From Trichuris trichiura (Eukaryota > Nematoda > Enoplea > Trichinellida > Trichuridae), in contig JBAJFE010000004.1 of NCBI GenBank assembly GCA_037903355.1, forward strand, positions 5,874,001 to 5,938,000: a stretch of DNA of 64,000 nt. The letters run 5' to 3'. The position numbers and the translations under genes are program-made. This document shows positions 12,121 to 24,076 of this stretch, one piece after another. Position 1 is the first letter of the stretch. The number at the start of each line of letters is the position of its first letter. The notes below the pieces were generated by a model. It ran no database searches. It was not told where the DNA came from and worked only from the letters and a program-made list of their open reading frames with translations.

Positions 12121-12955
12121 CGTACCAAGAGAATACACGTCGCGAATGGTCGAAATGCCTGATGGAGTAAACAGAAAACAAAAGGTTGTAGTCTATAAGA
12201 GACCGTTTCCTTTCCATGCTGTTTCGGCTTATTTTATAGAGCTCCCACTATTGTTTCTGTTTATTTCTTTAATTTGAGTTGCCATTTTTCGGTTTCCGTC
12301 TTTTTTTCTTAATTCTTTGTTATTTAGTTGCTTCATTGGATCTTTCCCGTATTACTTTGCGCCGCCCGAAGAATGGAGGTCCCTTTATGGCAAAAACGCG
12401 GCCAACTTGTGTCAGCCAGGAGCGGTACATTTCGACGTGCACACTTCGCTCCCTACGCTGTTGTCCATAGCCTGATTTGAACCTGTCGAATCCGGTCCCT
12501 AACCTATGTCTGTCACCAATCAACGACCTTTTCGTTCAGGACAAGGAGCTTTACGTTTGGTCACTCATGCTTCCGAGGTTTCATTTCTGACGCGCTTTCG
12601 TTCTCGTGCTGCCACGTTTACTGAGACCACGTTTCCAGAGAGCTCTCTTCGCATGTGATATGTTTCTACCAGGCAGTTTTCCATTATCTGCGACTATTTT
12701 AAAGGATGGTGAGTTGGTAACAGGTGCATGTGTTACCATTTCTTAAAGTTGCACTATTTCCTTGCAGTAACAACTTGTGCTGCGCAGAACTTAAGGAGAT
12801 AATACGCTTCGCCATCGGTGCTCGAATGAAAGGGATTGACTGAAAAGTCAGTTTTATAGGAGGTAAAGTATAGGGTCAATCGATTGTTGTTTGTTGTGCA
12901 TAACCGCTTTCGCATAATTAAGTTAGTGCAGGCATTAGCTGACCTCTGTTCCTTT
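12121..12955. other. No gene recognised
   Basis: AT- and T-rich stretch between a PLE terminal-repeat fragment and the decayed PLE coding region. It may include the degraded leading part of that element. I see no motif I can name. Confidence 0.35.
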
Positions 12956-12959
12956 GTTT

Positions 12960-15900
12960 CTGTTTATTGTCATGTTATGCCTGATGTAAAGGGCCCTTTT
13001 TCTCTGGTGAAGAGCGTGACTGGACAGCGCAGAAAGGACATCAGTGGCCTGCTGAACAATCGAGACGACGTTTTATTACTTCTAAAACAATCCTTGTACA
13101 AAGACAACCTAAACAGCTTGAAATCTGTCGTCAAAAATAACAGTTCTCTCAATGCCATGATTCAGAGAGAAAAGTTAACAAGAAGGGTAAACTCTATTTT
13201 CATTTTAAGTCCTGCGAATTCACTAGGTTAGCAGCAAGTTGACAACGAAGTTCAGATACTGATACGAAGAAGGTGGTGGTTGGTTTCAGCGGTGAGTCCC
13301 TACATGGAAAGAAAACAAGACTGCCGGCCAAAAGCTTGAACTTCGTACCCACTCACAATAATGTACTTTTGATGGACATCATTGCGTCGGATGAGGGTAT
13401 TCTGGAACCCCAAGTGTAACATACGTCCGCTCGTCACGAAGCACAGTTGTTGAATGCGTCATTATTCCGCTCTCGCTGCAGCTCTAGGTGCTCGTCTATT
13501 TACCTAAGCTAGTCAGGTTTCATTGATTAGATCTACGTTAAGCAAATAGCTCTAAGCACTGACGTGGTACAACATGGTACACCAAGCACCAAGATAAAAA
13601 GCTGCAGAAATATCAAGAGCACTTTTGGAAGTCTTTTCACAAGGCAACAGTAAGGGCGCTTCAAATTGAAGATGTAGAGCTTCATATGGTGATGATTTTT
13701 CGATATTCCGCTTCGAATATTACTGTTGAAAAGCGCAGAATTTTGAAACGGTTTAGATAAAGCCCGAACCCAGTTATCACAAAATCGGATAACGGCAGTG
13801 AGGTTATGTTGCTAATGAAGGAAGATATGTTGAAAAAACCAATGCATTACTAAAAAGTGACATCTACACCGCCTATTCATGAAGACTTGGCGGACAGTGT
13901 TACAAAGAGGCTAATTTTTCTACTATAGTGCTCTGAACATGAGACGTGTGACACAGAGCTTCCAAAGATCAGAAATTACATGTATTACGTTTGGAATAGC
14001 CAGTGCCCAGAGGTCTACGATATACCAAAGATTTACAAACCTGGCAGCCCTCTTAGACTGATCGCCGCAAACGTAAAAGGTACCACATCACGATTAGCGT
14101 CATGTCTAAAAAAGATTATTGCACCATTGCTGGGAAGCAGGACATTCTCAGTGAAGAGCAGCAAGGAGTTGTGTGCTAAAATCAAGACGGGAACATGATG
14201 CCCTTCGGATACCTTGGTCAGCTAGCATGTAAAGGATCTCTTTACAAGTATTCCCGTAGGCATTACTTTCAATGCACACGAAAATCTGCTGGACAAAGAC
14301 TGCGCACTAAAACAATGAACTAGTCTGAAGGCGTTTCATGTCAAAAACCTAGTCCCGTTTCGCATGAAAGAAGGCAGGTATTTTCGGTTTGCGGAGCAGT
14401 TCTCCATGCAAAACAACGCCGCACTAATGGGAAGCTCCCTGTCTCCCGTTTTAGCGGAAGTGTTCATGGAACATCTGGAACAAATAGCTTTCCCACAGCT
14501 AAGTCTGCTGTCTCGGTGCTTTCCAAACGTTACTTTGATGATATTTTAACCATCATCAACTATGCAGAGGATGAAGTTTTCCTCAATCCCCTCAACAGCC
14601 TCTTCCAGTCATGCATCACTTTGACCAGTGATTCCCAAAGGGGGTCCCAGGGGCCCCTTGGGGGCCTTGGAAAACTTGAAGGGGCCCTGGGAAGGATTGA
14701 AGATTTAGGGGGTCCCTGGTAGTCGGTGCCGCAGGACGAGAGCGATCCTGCCGTTCAGGATAGTGAGGCGAGGCGACCTGAGATTACTCCTGACGACTAT
14801 CGAACCGGACGTGGATAAATTATTAGCATTGCAGCATACCCAGTCGTCGCACTGAGGTAAGATCAAGCGACTGTCGTCTTGCTCTGAGAAAATATTGAAT
14901 GTAGATTCAGTGTTGCGCGGCCCTGAGAACAGCATCGCAGCCTGACTTACATATTGCGCTACCATTGCTAACAGCCCAAAAAATTGAGGAAGAGGAAACC
15001 CAGTGCGGCGCTTGTACTCTGAAGGCTCCCTGATCTGCAATTAGCCGGCTTAAGTCCAGCAATACGGAACGCCTTCAGTGCCAACTAAAGAATTAAAGAC
15101 GTTCACGGCTTCGAGTATCGTTAAGGTGCTTTCGTCGTATATGGCAGCCGGCTTCCTTACTAGCCATTTCGCTCTAGTGTAGAAAAGAAATTCAGTGTTC
15201 AGGTTAACAAGGTTTTTAATGACGGCCCGGCTTAACTGGTATTCCCTTGGAATACACGGTAGGCAGCGAAGTCAATTCTACATTCTGCAGCCTGTTTCAG
15301 GTGTTGAACTACTTGTACGAATTCACAACAACGTAACCATAGTAGGCGCACTTGAGGATAACAGAAGCAGGAGAATTACGTTGGGGAGAATGACGGGGGG
15401 CCTGGGCAAGTTGAAGGTCGCGAAAGGGGGCCCTGGCTCCAAAACGATTGGGAAACACTGACTTTGACTATTGAAAAAAAGCAGAAAGGCAGATTCCTCT
15501 TTTTGGATGCACTCATCATCAGGGAAGGAGACAGTTTCAAAGCGGTTGTCTACAGAAAGGCGACTCACTCAGACAGATATTTACATTTTCCCTCACACTA
15601 CTCTCGGTGAGCATGAGAAGCGTGGTCAGTGGGATTGTGGAGAGGGCGAAAGCTATTTGCAATGAACTCCTTCCAAGAGAATTAGAGTATATAAAAACAA
15701 CTGCCTTCAACAGTGGCTGCCCGGCGGCACTGATTTCTTTTGCGATTACACACGCATTTTCCAGTTCTGAGGAACATGTGCTAAGCCTCACAGCTTCGCT
15801 CCTCATACTGTTCTATCATAAAGGTTTAGCGTATGGGTAGGACCGTTTAGATTCCAGTTTATTTTGAATGTGCTGCGCCTCTGAGATCCACTGTCGGGAA

Positions 15901-16351
15901 TGACAAGATCAGAATGACCACAAATGATAAACCTGGTGTCATTTACGGGATCAAGTGCACGTGATGCGCTTCCTGCATAAGAAAGACAGGCAACACTTTA
16001 TTCCACAAGCATGATCAACATTTGACTTGCTTTAACCGCTACAAAAATGCCCTGAACAACTAAAAAGGAGTGGGAACAAAAAGATGAGAGCGACCACAAG
16101 AACTTCAGCCAAATGAGCTGATGTATAAAGTAATCAGGGCGATCGCAATAGTACAGCACGCGTCACGTTTCGACGGTTTACTCTATCTAAGCATCATCAT
16201 CAACGAACCAGACTACCAACTACAAAAAATTAAGAAATCTCTTTACGTCAGACACAACGTGATGATAAGCAAAAACAGGAACAGAGGTCAGCGATACTTT
16301 CGCGAACTTGATTATGCGAAATCAGTTATGCAAAACAAAAACAACATTTAG
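12960..16351 (+). pseudogene. Decayed Penelope-like retroelement, interrupted by a hAT element
   Basis: PLEs encode a telomerase-related reverse transcriptase joined to a GIY-YIG endonuclease. The remains follow that order across several frames. A leading segment lies at 12960-13160. RT segments follow, with YDIPKIYKPGSPLR (about 14010) and MGSSLSPVLAEVFMEHLE (about 14430), then a YFDD catalytic box at about 14523-14534. The RT thumb (FLFLDALIIR) lies at about 15500 and SVVSGIVERAK at about 15615. A broken GIY-YIG region (GVIYGIKCT) lies at about 15935, with a basic C-terminus to 16351. Frameshifts and stops are frequent. A hAT-type element (14626-15460) splits the RT; removing it with one target copy rejoins the RT segment. 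Confidence 0.85.
14626..15460. mobile_element. hAT-type element, 835 bp, with perfect 8-bp duplication
   Basis: The terminal inverted repeats are CAGTGATTCCCAAAG at the left and the complement of CAGTGTTTCCCAA at the right, a hAT-superfamily type. ACTTTGAC occurs at 14618-14625 and 15461-15468, the 8-bp duplication expected of hAT. Long G/C runs (GGGGGCCC type) lie just inside both ends. Short open frames (minus 14705-15040, plus 15195-15461) show no transposase motif I recognise, so it is probably non-autonomous. A second copy lies inverted at 17516-18351. The host site is a decayed PLE reverse transcriptase. Confidence 0.85.
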
Positions 16352-16616
16352 TTAATCTATTTTTTGCATATGAAACTGGATTTTCTGTCAGTCTTCATCG
16401 TTTGAGCATGGATGACGGAGCGTGCTAGCCACGAATTTTCTGCGTAGTAAAAGTTGTTACAGCAGGAAAATTTCGTTACCTTGAAAAATGAAAATTTGCG
16501 ACGAATTATTTCATCGAGTCTGTTACTACTGGGCAAACTCGTCTTAGCGCACTCTGGGCGTTCCTTTCTCTGGTTGGTTTATACATTTCAGTCTTCCTTA
16601 GTCTCGTTTTCCAGGT
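16352..16616. other. No gene recognised
   Basis: Short spacer between the end of the decayed PLE and the Merlin fossil. It probably belongs to one of them, but no motif settles which. Confidence 0.3.
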
Positions 16617-16925
16617 GGGCCGGAAGAGAATGCCTCACAGCGTCAGAACGATCTCAAGGCAACGGGTCATCACGGGCACATGCTGAAAAGCCAGAGAATC
16701 CTTCCTTGTGGCCAGTTGCAGACCGTAATAGTCAGAGGTTAACATCACTGATAAGGAAGCACATCAGACCTGGCACTGCGGTCATGACTGACTGCTGGAT
16801 AGGGTGCCACGTGCCGTCTGAGGAAGATTACACTCACCTGAAAATGAATTACCCCATTAACTTTCGTGCGCCGTGACACAGAAGTGCATCTGTAGGCTGT
16901 GAAATCCTTTTGAAGACAAGTGAAA
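16617..16925 (+). pseudogene. Merlin (IS1016/ISXO2-like) transposase fragment
   Basis: One frame reads WPVADRNSQRLTSLIRKHIR, then GTAVMTDCWIGC and DYTHLKMNYPINF. These correspond to the central part of the ISXO2-like DDE domain of Merlin transposases: the PV..R....L...I...I.PGT stretch, the catalytic Asp in the SDxW/TDCW box, and the YTHxxVNHSxxF box. The frame ends at a stop just after this. The N-terminal part and the last catalytic residue are not visible, so this is a fossil. Confidence 0.65.
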
Positions 16926-17507
16926 CGGTGAAACAAAGCCCGTTGCAGCAGGGATAGGAGTTAGCTGGAAACATAATTGTGCTAGTTCACGTGGCGCCGC
17001 AGGTTACGTCCCCATGAAGATCCATTTGAGAGAATCCTAGGGAATATAGCCAAGTACGGGGCGACTGTATGACCTTCGTTGGGTATACGGTTTTAAATAA
17101 AATTGTACTAACTCATCGTTGTTCGTCGCATTGTAAATAAATTGCCGTTTTCTTTGTTTTCGACGATACAAGAGTTGAGGAAAATTTGCACCTAACAAAA
17201 TTCGGGAGTTGGACCCGTTTAAAATTCTGAAATGCTCACGAATCCAAAGCAATGAACGTGGGCTGCAAGAGAAAAATGACGACGTGAAGTCGAGGTGAAA
17301 GCAAGTCGTTATACAGAGCAAAAAAGACGCATGGACGGCGGTCAAACAACAATGGATAAGCGATAACTACCAGCCCTATGCCTCAGCTTGAACCGTTCTT
17401 TAACTTTATAGATGCGTCGTGCAGCAAAGTGACCTGCGTCAACGTATCCCGCATACTGCCAATCCTCTATTTGTCGCCTTAGGCCTAGGCAAAAATATAA
17501 GCCATTT
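16926..17507. other. No gene recognised
   Basis: Spacer between the Merlin fossil and the second hAT-type copy. A minus-strand frame at 17037-17345 has no family signature. Confidence 0.3.
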
Positions 17508-17515
17508 GTTTAGAC

Positions 17516-18351
17516 CAGTGTTTTCCAACCTTTTTGGAGCCAGGGCCCCCTTTCGCGACCTTCAACTTGTCCAGGCCCCCCGTCATTCTCCCCAACGTAA
17601 TTCTCCTGCTTCTGTTATCCTCAAGTGCGCCTACTATGGTTACGTTGTTGTGAATTCGTACAAGTAGTTCAACACCTGAAACAGGCTGCAGAATGTAGAA
17701 TTGACTTCGCTGCCTACCGTGTATTCCAAGGGAATACCAGTTAAGCCGGGCCGTCATTAAAAACCTTGTTAACCTGAACACTGAATTTCTTTTCTACACT
17801 AGAGCGAAATGGCTAGTAAGGAAGCCGGCTGCCATATACGACGAAAGCACCTTAACGATACTCGAAGCCGTGAACGTCTTTAATTCTTTAGTTGGCACTG
17901 AAGGCGTTCCGTATTACTGGACTTAAGCCGGCTAATTGCAGATCAGGGAGCCTTCAGAGTACAAGCGCCGCACTGGGTTTCCTCTTCCTCAATTTTTTGG
18001 GCTGTTAGCAATGGTAGCGCAATATGTAAGTCAGGCTGCGATGCTGTTCTCAGGGCCGTGCAACACTGAATCTACATTCAATATTTTCTCAGAGCAAGAC
18101 GACAGTCGCTTGATCTTACCTCAGTGCGACGACTGGGTATGGTGCAGTGCTACTAATTTATCCACGTCCGCCTCGATAGTCGTCAGGAGTAATCTCAGGT
18201 CGCCTCGCCTCACTATCCTGAACGGCAGGATCGCTCTCGTCTTGCGGCACCGACTACCAGGGACCCCCTAAATCCCCAATCCTTCCCAGGGCCCCCTTCA
18301 AGTTTTCCAAGGCCCCCAAGGGGCCCCTGGGACCCCCTTTGGGAATCACTG
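17516..18351. mobile_element. Second hAT-type element, 836 bp, inverted relative to the first
   Basis: Near-identical, inverted copy of 14626-15460. The short peptides it could encode differ at only a few positions from those of the first copy. The perfect 8-bp duplication is GTTTAGAC at 17508-17515 and 18352-18359. The ends are CAGTGTTTTCCAACC and GGGAATCACTG. Two copies 2 kb apart with intact duplications point to recent movement and to a transposase supplied from elsewhere. Confidence 0.85.
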
Positions 18352-18359
18352 GTTTAGAC

Positions 18360-18854
18360 TTAGGTAATGGTAGAGAAGATTATGGCCACAAGCCTGCAGT
18401 AAGATGATTGAAAGTTATGCCTCCATTTTGGGAACTAGATAAAATGTTACCTCGCTCAGGCAACACTCTTGGTCACAGCGAACCCTAAACAACAGCGATG
18501 TCGCCAATGTGGGCGTCTCGAGTTGGACTATGTCACGAAGCGACGAAGGTCAAAATAACAGCAGGTTGTCTGGTGAATGAATTCAAACCAGGCTGCCGAA
18601 TGGAATACAGTCTTTCATGCAAGCGTATAAAAATCCAGCTTCGATAAGCGCAGAAAACAGGACCAGCAAGGTTGAGAAAAAATTGGTTCAAGCAGCGGGG
18701 CACAAGCGTTACAGAAGGCTAATTGTGGTTGAAAAGTTCTTCAAATACTTACGGACTTACTAGTGGTATTCGTTGGAAAGGAGCAGAGGCTTTGCAGTGC
18801 GAGGAAAAGCGCCTTTTGAAATTTCGGTGTTGAGGTCACCACATTATTTTTGCT
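18360..18854. other. No gene recognised
   Basis: Spacer between the hAT-type copy and the PLE at 18866. I see no motif or repeat in it. Confidence 0.3.
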
Positions 18855-19265
18855 ACAGTGGTCTTGAAAATGTGGTTTCTTGGTACGGGAGCGTATGTTT
18901 TCATAATGCAAAAGTTTTATTACGGAATTATTCCCGTTTAATGTGTTAAATAACTCCGGAGCTTTCGGGTCGACCGAGACCCGTCTTCAGCGGTTGTGAG
19001 TTATGGATGTAGCTCGTGCGCGTGACTTGAGTCTTCTGTCGTTTTCATGGTTTAAAGCGGGTACTTTAAAAGTTCTCTGCTGGTGGTTTTTCTGTTTGTA
19101 TGGTATGTGATTTGTCCGTTTTTCGCATTTTTTTCTCATGTGCGGTGATTATTTCTCCTTTCACTTGCTCCATGTGTTCTTGTATCACGTCCAATTATGG
19201 AGCAGCAGTCGTAACGCGTCACTATATTTGCCCAAATTTCACTTACATTTGCTCCTTGGTCGCGG

Positions 19266-21589
19266 TTGTATGCGAATTTGAGAGCAAACTACAACAACAC
19301 ACTCAGTTACCTCAAAAACCAACTACAGAGAGCAATTTACGAAGCCTTGGTCAGACATGTGGATGTGGCCGCAGGAACAATTTGCACGACACAGAAACAG
19401 GTATTAGAAAGGAAATTCGATACACTTCAGGCGAGTTTCCCGGTGACTTCTCTAAATGTCTACAGCAATAGCTTACAAAGGACCACTGAGTCGGAACTAA
19501 ATACAACAATAGTAAACCTCAGCTCCTCCCCTCTGAGCGAAAGTGAGAAGGCCATACTAAGAAAGGGACTGAACTTCGTTCCCACCTCTAAACGACCACC
19601 CATTCTCGATATCATTACCTCAGTTGAAGACAGCTTATCTTCGACAGACCCACAAAGAGCCAGACAGATTAAAAGCACTTTATCTACATTAATCTTAAAT
19701 GACCGCTTCAACGCCACTCCTAACTTAAGTCGGCATGAGATGAACTGCCTACATCAGCTTCGAAATCAACCGAACAGAATTATCACTAAAGCCGATAAAG
19801 GGAATAAAATAGTTCTACTAGAGAGAAACACCTACATGGAAAAAATGACAGCTATCTTAAGCACCAACAATTATGCCCCTTTACCCACTGACCCTACAGA
19901 GGCTTCCCGGAAAAATCTTCGATCTCTCCTCATCACATATGCCACAGAGACCAAAGAACCTGAAATCAGCAAAATGATAACACATCTTAAGTTTGCATCG
20001 AGCTTCAGACCCCCTGAGCTCTATGGTCTCCCAAAAGTACACAAACCAGGGAATCCAATGAGACCAATAGTCTCCACCATTAATAGTATCACAAGTGAAC
20101 TCAGTCGATACTTAGGAACGATCATCAAACCACTTACTGGTAAAGAGCCGTCCTTTATCAAAAATAGCAAAACTTTTGTCAACGAAATCCAGAGTCACTA
20201 CCTAGAACCAGATGAAATTCTGGTTAGTTATGATGTAAAAGAACTATTCCCGAGCATCCCCATATCAGATACACTCGAGATCCTATACAATCTCCTCAAT
20301 GCAGACACAAGTCTACCCACGAGAACTAAACTAAATCCCTTTCACATTGTCAAATTGGTTTCCTTTTAAATGGAAGAAGGCAATCATTTCACTTTTGATA
20401 ACAAGTACTACAAACAATCTAGCGGAGTACCTATGGGCAGCCCCTTATCTCCAGTATTAGCAGAAATATTTATGGAAAGCTTTGAAGGACAGATGTTCGC
20501 AACGGTAGACAGACACATAGCTCCACGCCTTTTCAAAAGGTACGTAGACGACATATTCGTAATTATTAAAGCTGGAAAGGAAGAGCAATTTTTACAATTC
20601 CTCAACAACATCCGCCCGAACCAAATCGTTTTCACAATGGAAAAAGAAGACAACAACACCCTACCCTTTCTAGACGCTTTAATTATTCGCACAAACGATG
20701 GGCTAAAAACCAGAGTATATAGAAAACCCAAGCACACGGATCAGTACCTCAACTTTCATCACATCACCCCAGATCAGTAATGCGTGGTATCCTCTCTAGA
20801 ATGATTGACCGAGCAATCAAATTATGCAGTCCTGAAGATCTTCAACCAGAGTTCAACTACATTCGAAAAATTTTCTGCAAGAACGGATATCCCAGGTCCT
20901 TTATTAGCCAAGTATTCAACTACAAGCTTCGCAAACGTGAATCTAGTGCAGAAAACGCTTCGCACCAGCCTTGCTTAGTTATTCCCTATGTGGCAAGCTT
21001 AGGAGAAAAAATTACCCGGCTAGGAAGAACGTTAGGTTTCAGAGTCTTCTTCAAGAGCTCCCCTAACCTCAGATCAATTCTTCGCTCGGACAAAACAAAA
21101 ATTCCAACAAACAAGAAGACAGGATTAGTATACGCAGTCGAATGCTCTTGCTCAGGAATTTATATTGGCGAAACAGGGAACACTTTAGAACATAGATTTA
21201 ATGAACATTTAAAAGAGCTTGCAAGTTACAACAATGCGAACGCCTTGCTCAATAGCAGTGGCTATGGAACTACACAAAGAGGAAGACCAATTTTAAACCC
21301 GATAATCACCATGGAAAAAGCCAAACAGGCCTCTGCTGTGGCAGAACATGCCACACAATGTAACCAAACGCTCAGCCCAAAAGTCTTATGTTATGAAAAG
21401 AACCTACGATTAAGAAGAATCAAAGAAGCCCTTTACATAAGACACAGCCACACATACAACCGCGACCAAGGAGCAGATGTAAGTGAAGTCTGGACAAATA
21501 TAGTGACGCGTTACGACTGCTACTCCATAATTGGACGTGATACAAGAACACATGGAGTAAGTGAAAGAAGAAATAATCACCGCACATGA
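19266..21589 (+). pseudogene. PLE reverse transcriptase with GIY-YIG endonuclease, two lesions
   Basis: Encodes the polymerase and nuclease for target-primed copying. Segments in order: an N-terminal helical region; ITKADKGNKIVLLERNTYM; the PLE signature YGLPKVHKPGNPMRPIVS; RT motif A SYDVKELFPSIP; SSGVPMGSPLSPVLAEIF; the catalytic box YVDDIFVII; and LPFLDALI. The GIY-YIG domain follows (VYAVECSCSGIYIGETGN), with a basic C-terminus. Two lesions break it: an in-frame TAA just before 20370 and a frameshift near 20765. The N-terminus starts at the junction with the inverted arm, so the true start is probably lost. Otherwise it is the best-preserved PLE here. Confidence 0.88.
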
Positions 21590-21729
21590 AAAAATGCCAA
21601 AAACGGACAAATTACATACCATACAAACAGAAGACCACCAACAAAGAACTTTAAAACACCCGCTTTAAACCATGAAAACGACAGAAGACTCAAGTCACGC
21701 GCACAAGTTACATCCATAACTCACAACCG

Positions 21730-21757
21730 CTGAAGACGGGTTTCGGTCGACCCGAAA
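21730..21757 (+). ncRNA. Hammerhead-like motif of the PLE terminal repeat
   Basis: CUGAAGA, extra C, GGGU...ACCC helix, then GAAA, followed by CCTCCGGAGTTA, which could form a loopless helix III. PLE hammerheads with such short helix III are thought to act as dimers. The extra C at position 10.1 is non-canonical. Confidence 0.4.
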
Positions 21758-21786
21758 CCTCCGGAGTTATTTAACACAGTGATCTT

Positions 21787-23413
21787 CCATAATACCTTAG
21801 TGTACCTGATTTTTCTTTGTTTATTTTTCCGGATAACTGCATGTTTGTTGAACCATAGGAAAAGGCACGGAAAACAACAAAACTTCTGGAACCTATTTTA
21901 TTCTGTCTGCGTTATCAGTTCTGATGGGAACACGATTAAAAATTAGACTGCGGGAAATAGTTCGAAAGGAGATGGGATAAATGGCCACTAGGTTGCTCGT
22001 TTATGTACATCTTGAAAAATGGCGAAAGTTCATAGAAAGTCCATGCGCGCTTGGTTGCAATTTTCTCTCTTGCACCTAATTCTGTTTCTTTCACGGAATT
22101 TTAAAGCCTTGTTTCTGCGCCGAAAACGCATATCAAACGGCCACATAATCCATTTCTTTTTTTAACAAGCAACACTGGATGCAGTTTGGGCGGTCAGTCC
22201 AAACGCTGCATACTTGAGCTAGACAATCGTGGTTTATGCAGTTGACTGTCTTGTAAGCGCGTCTTTTTATTTTAATCATTCTCGGACAAAAGCGGACTTT
22301 TTTGAGCCCTGATAAATGGACGAGATGAGTAAAATAATACACAGATGCTTAAAGACGGTTTCAAGCTACGAAGGTGAGACGGCAAACGTAGTTCTTAGGA
22401 ACACTTGGTGCTTGACACAGTGACGCATCGCACGCTGACTTGGGCATAAAATGTCGCAAGGCAAACGGAGAACACTACGTTTCTCTTTCGTCTAGTTTCA
22501 AAACGAAGTCCGTCTACGCTGGAAGTTTGTAATAGGCCAACCAGCAGCTTAAAGTACCGCTACATCCTGCGGAAACAGTATAGAAATTTTTTTCTCCAAG
22601 GTCGCTATATCTCTTCAATCCGTTGCTTCTACGGCCGTACTAGATAAAAGATAATTTATAGCACCAGAGGATACATGTATAGCAAGGAATGAAATAAGCG
22701 TTTTTAATAGTCGACTAAAAGAAGGGTCCTTGTTTGTAGCACAAATGTTCACCAACACTGTCTTCGCGCCCACTGTGCACACGAAATCACGATACTAATG
22801 GAGGAAAACTTGCCAGTTTGGGCTGCAGACTTCCTCCACCCGGTCGACTTACATTAGTCGAAGACAAAGTGCGTAACGCTTACGAGCGTTTTGGAAAGCA
22901 TAAAAGAAATGCATTTTTAAAATTCCTTTAAGGCCTTCTTCCGTATGAGACAAAATTCTTTAATCTTATCCTAATGGTGCTGCAGGATTGGCCTAGCTAC
23001 GAGTCCAGTGCTAGAACGTCCAGGCGTCAAAGGTTCCCAGTCTGCAAGGTTCCTGATGATGAAATCGCTGCAACGAAACGTTGAAAACTCTATGATCTCA
23101 AAATTCCATCGGGAAACAAACCGTTCGCTGCAGAATGCCCAAGAATTTGAAAAGTTGAATTAAAGTTTGAATCCGCTGCTAGTGGAAGCAGTCGGGTGGT
23201 TAATATTTTCAAACAATTGACAAGAAACGAATTCTTATCTTGAAATTTCTTAAGGGTAACGAAAAATGGCAGTTGAACGACCCGAGAAGTGGCTAGTGAA
23301 AAATGTTTTCCGGACTCATTTGCTAAACACGGTCACGAAATAGCAACTCTACAATTAAAGCACATGGGTTTACAATGAACGCTAATGCTCCTGTCGCTCA
23401 CAGACCCTTTTCC
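21787..23413. other. Intergenic; one faint PLE relic
   Basis: No host gene seen. At about 23050-23085 lies CCTGATGATGAAATCGCTGC followed by AACGAAACGTTG, a CUGAUGA...GAAAC pair typical of PLE-related repeats but without a clear helix II. The rest shows nothing I can name. Confidence 0.35.
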
Positions 23414-23427
23414 AAGCTCAGTTTGTT

Positions 23428-23763
23428 TCATAGTAGATCTTCAGATTCACGGGTTTGGCCTGTTGGATGTATCTGTAAATAAACTTCAAAGTGCCCTACC
23501 AACGGATGGATGAGCAAATTGTAAGAGAAAATACAGAACAATTTGTATACCGTACGTTTCGGAATTATATTCGAAACCGAATTACCGTATTCCGAAACGT
23601 ACGGTATACAAATTGTTCTGTATTTTCTCTTACAATTTGCTCATCCATCCGTTGGTAGGGCACTTTGAAGTTTATTTACAGATACATCCAACAGGCCAAA
23701 CCCGTGAATCTGAAGATCTACTATGAAACTATTCAAGCCTGTTAAAAGACATCCTGTCTTTCG
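23428..23763. mobile_element. Fold-back Penelope derivative, 336 bp
   Basis: Near-perfect inverted repeat with its turn around 23575, flanked by the 14-bp target-site duplication AAGCTCAGTTTGTT at 23414-23427 and 23764-23777. The right arm continues past the symmetric part with the tail AGACATCCTGTCTTTCG. The left arm lacks this tail, so the element has polarity. The arms contain the shared core CCATCCGTTGGTAGGGCA. No coding capacity. Confidence 0.88.
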
Positions 23764-24076
23764 AAGCTCAGTTTGTTGTCTTATTACTATAAAAAAAATT
23801 AATTTTTGATAAGCCTTTGCTCCCATAATAAAGGAATATTTTAATAGAATAATACTGGATATACATTTATGAGCACAATTCGTTTTTAGTTGTTTAAACA
23901 CGAAAACTTATTTTAAGCTTTCTATTTTAAATGATGCTCAAGTCAAACGTGCTTTACAGCAGAAGTATAGTGCGGCCTGTTCGACGGTAGTTTGTCATTT
24001 GGCTAGTTTTTCGTCGTCGTGAGCGGTCGTTAAGCTCTTTGTCCTTGTCTTCAACTTCCGTCACTCAACTGCACAC

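Larger units (their letters stand above)
18866..21775 (+). mobile_element. Penelope-like retroelement, nearly intact, with inverted ends
   Basis: It is flanked by an 11-bp target-site duplication, ACAGTGGTCTT at 18855-18865 and ACAGTGATCTT at 21776-21786 (one mismatch). The left part (to about 19275) is an inverted copy of the right part (about 21445-21775), and the duplicated stretch includes the last coding codons as well as the terminal repeat. The 3'-type tail (complement of CCAAGAAACCACATTTTC) sits at the extreme left. Hammerhead-like cores lie at about 18970-19000 (minus) and 21730-21757 (plus). The family matches the fold-back element in the SPIDR-like gene at 40839. Confidence 0.9.

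Noticed and set aside
14705..15461. Two short proteins inside the hAT-type element
   Set aside because: The frames are kept in both copies, but the copies are so alike that this is no evidence of selection, and no transposase motif is present.
23540..23610. Palindrome considered as a terminator or regulatory hairpin
   Set aside because: It is simply the centre of the fold-back element at 23428-23763.
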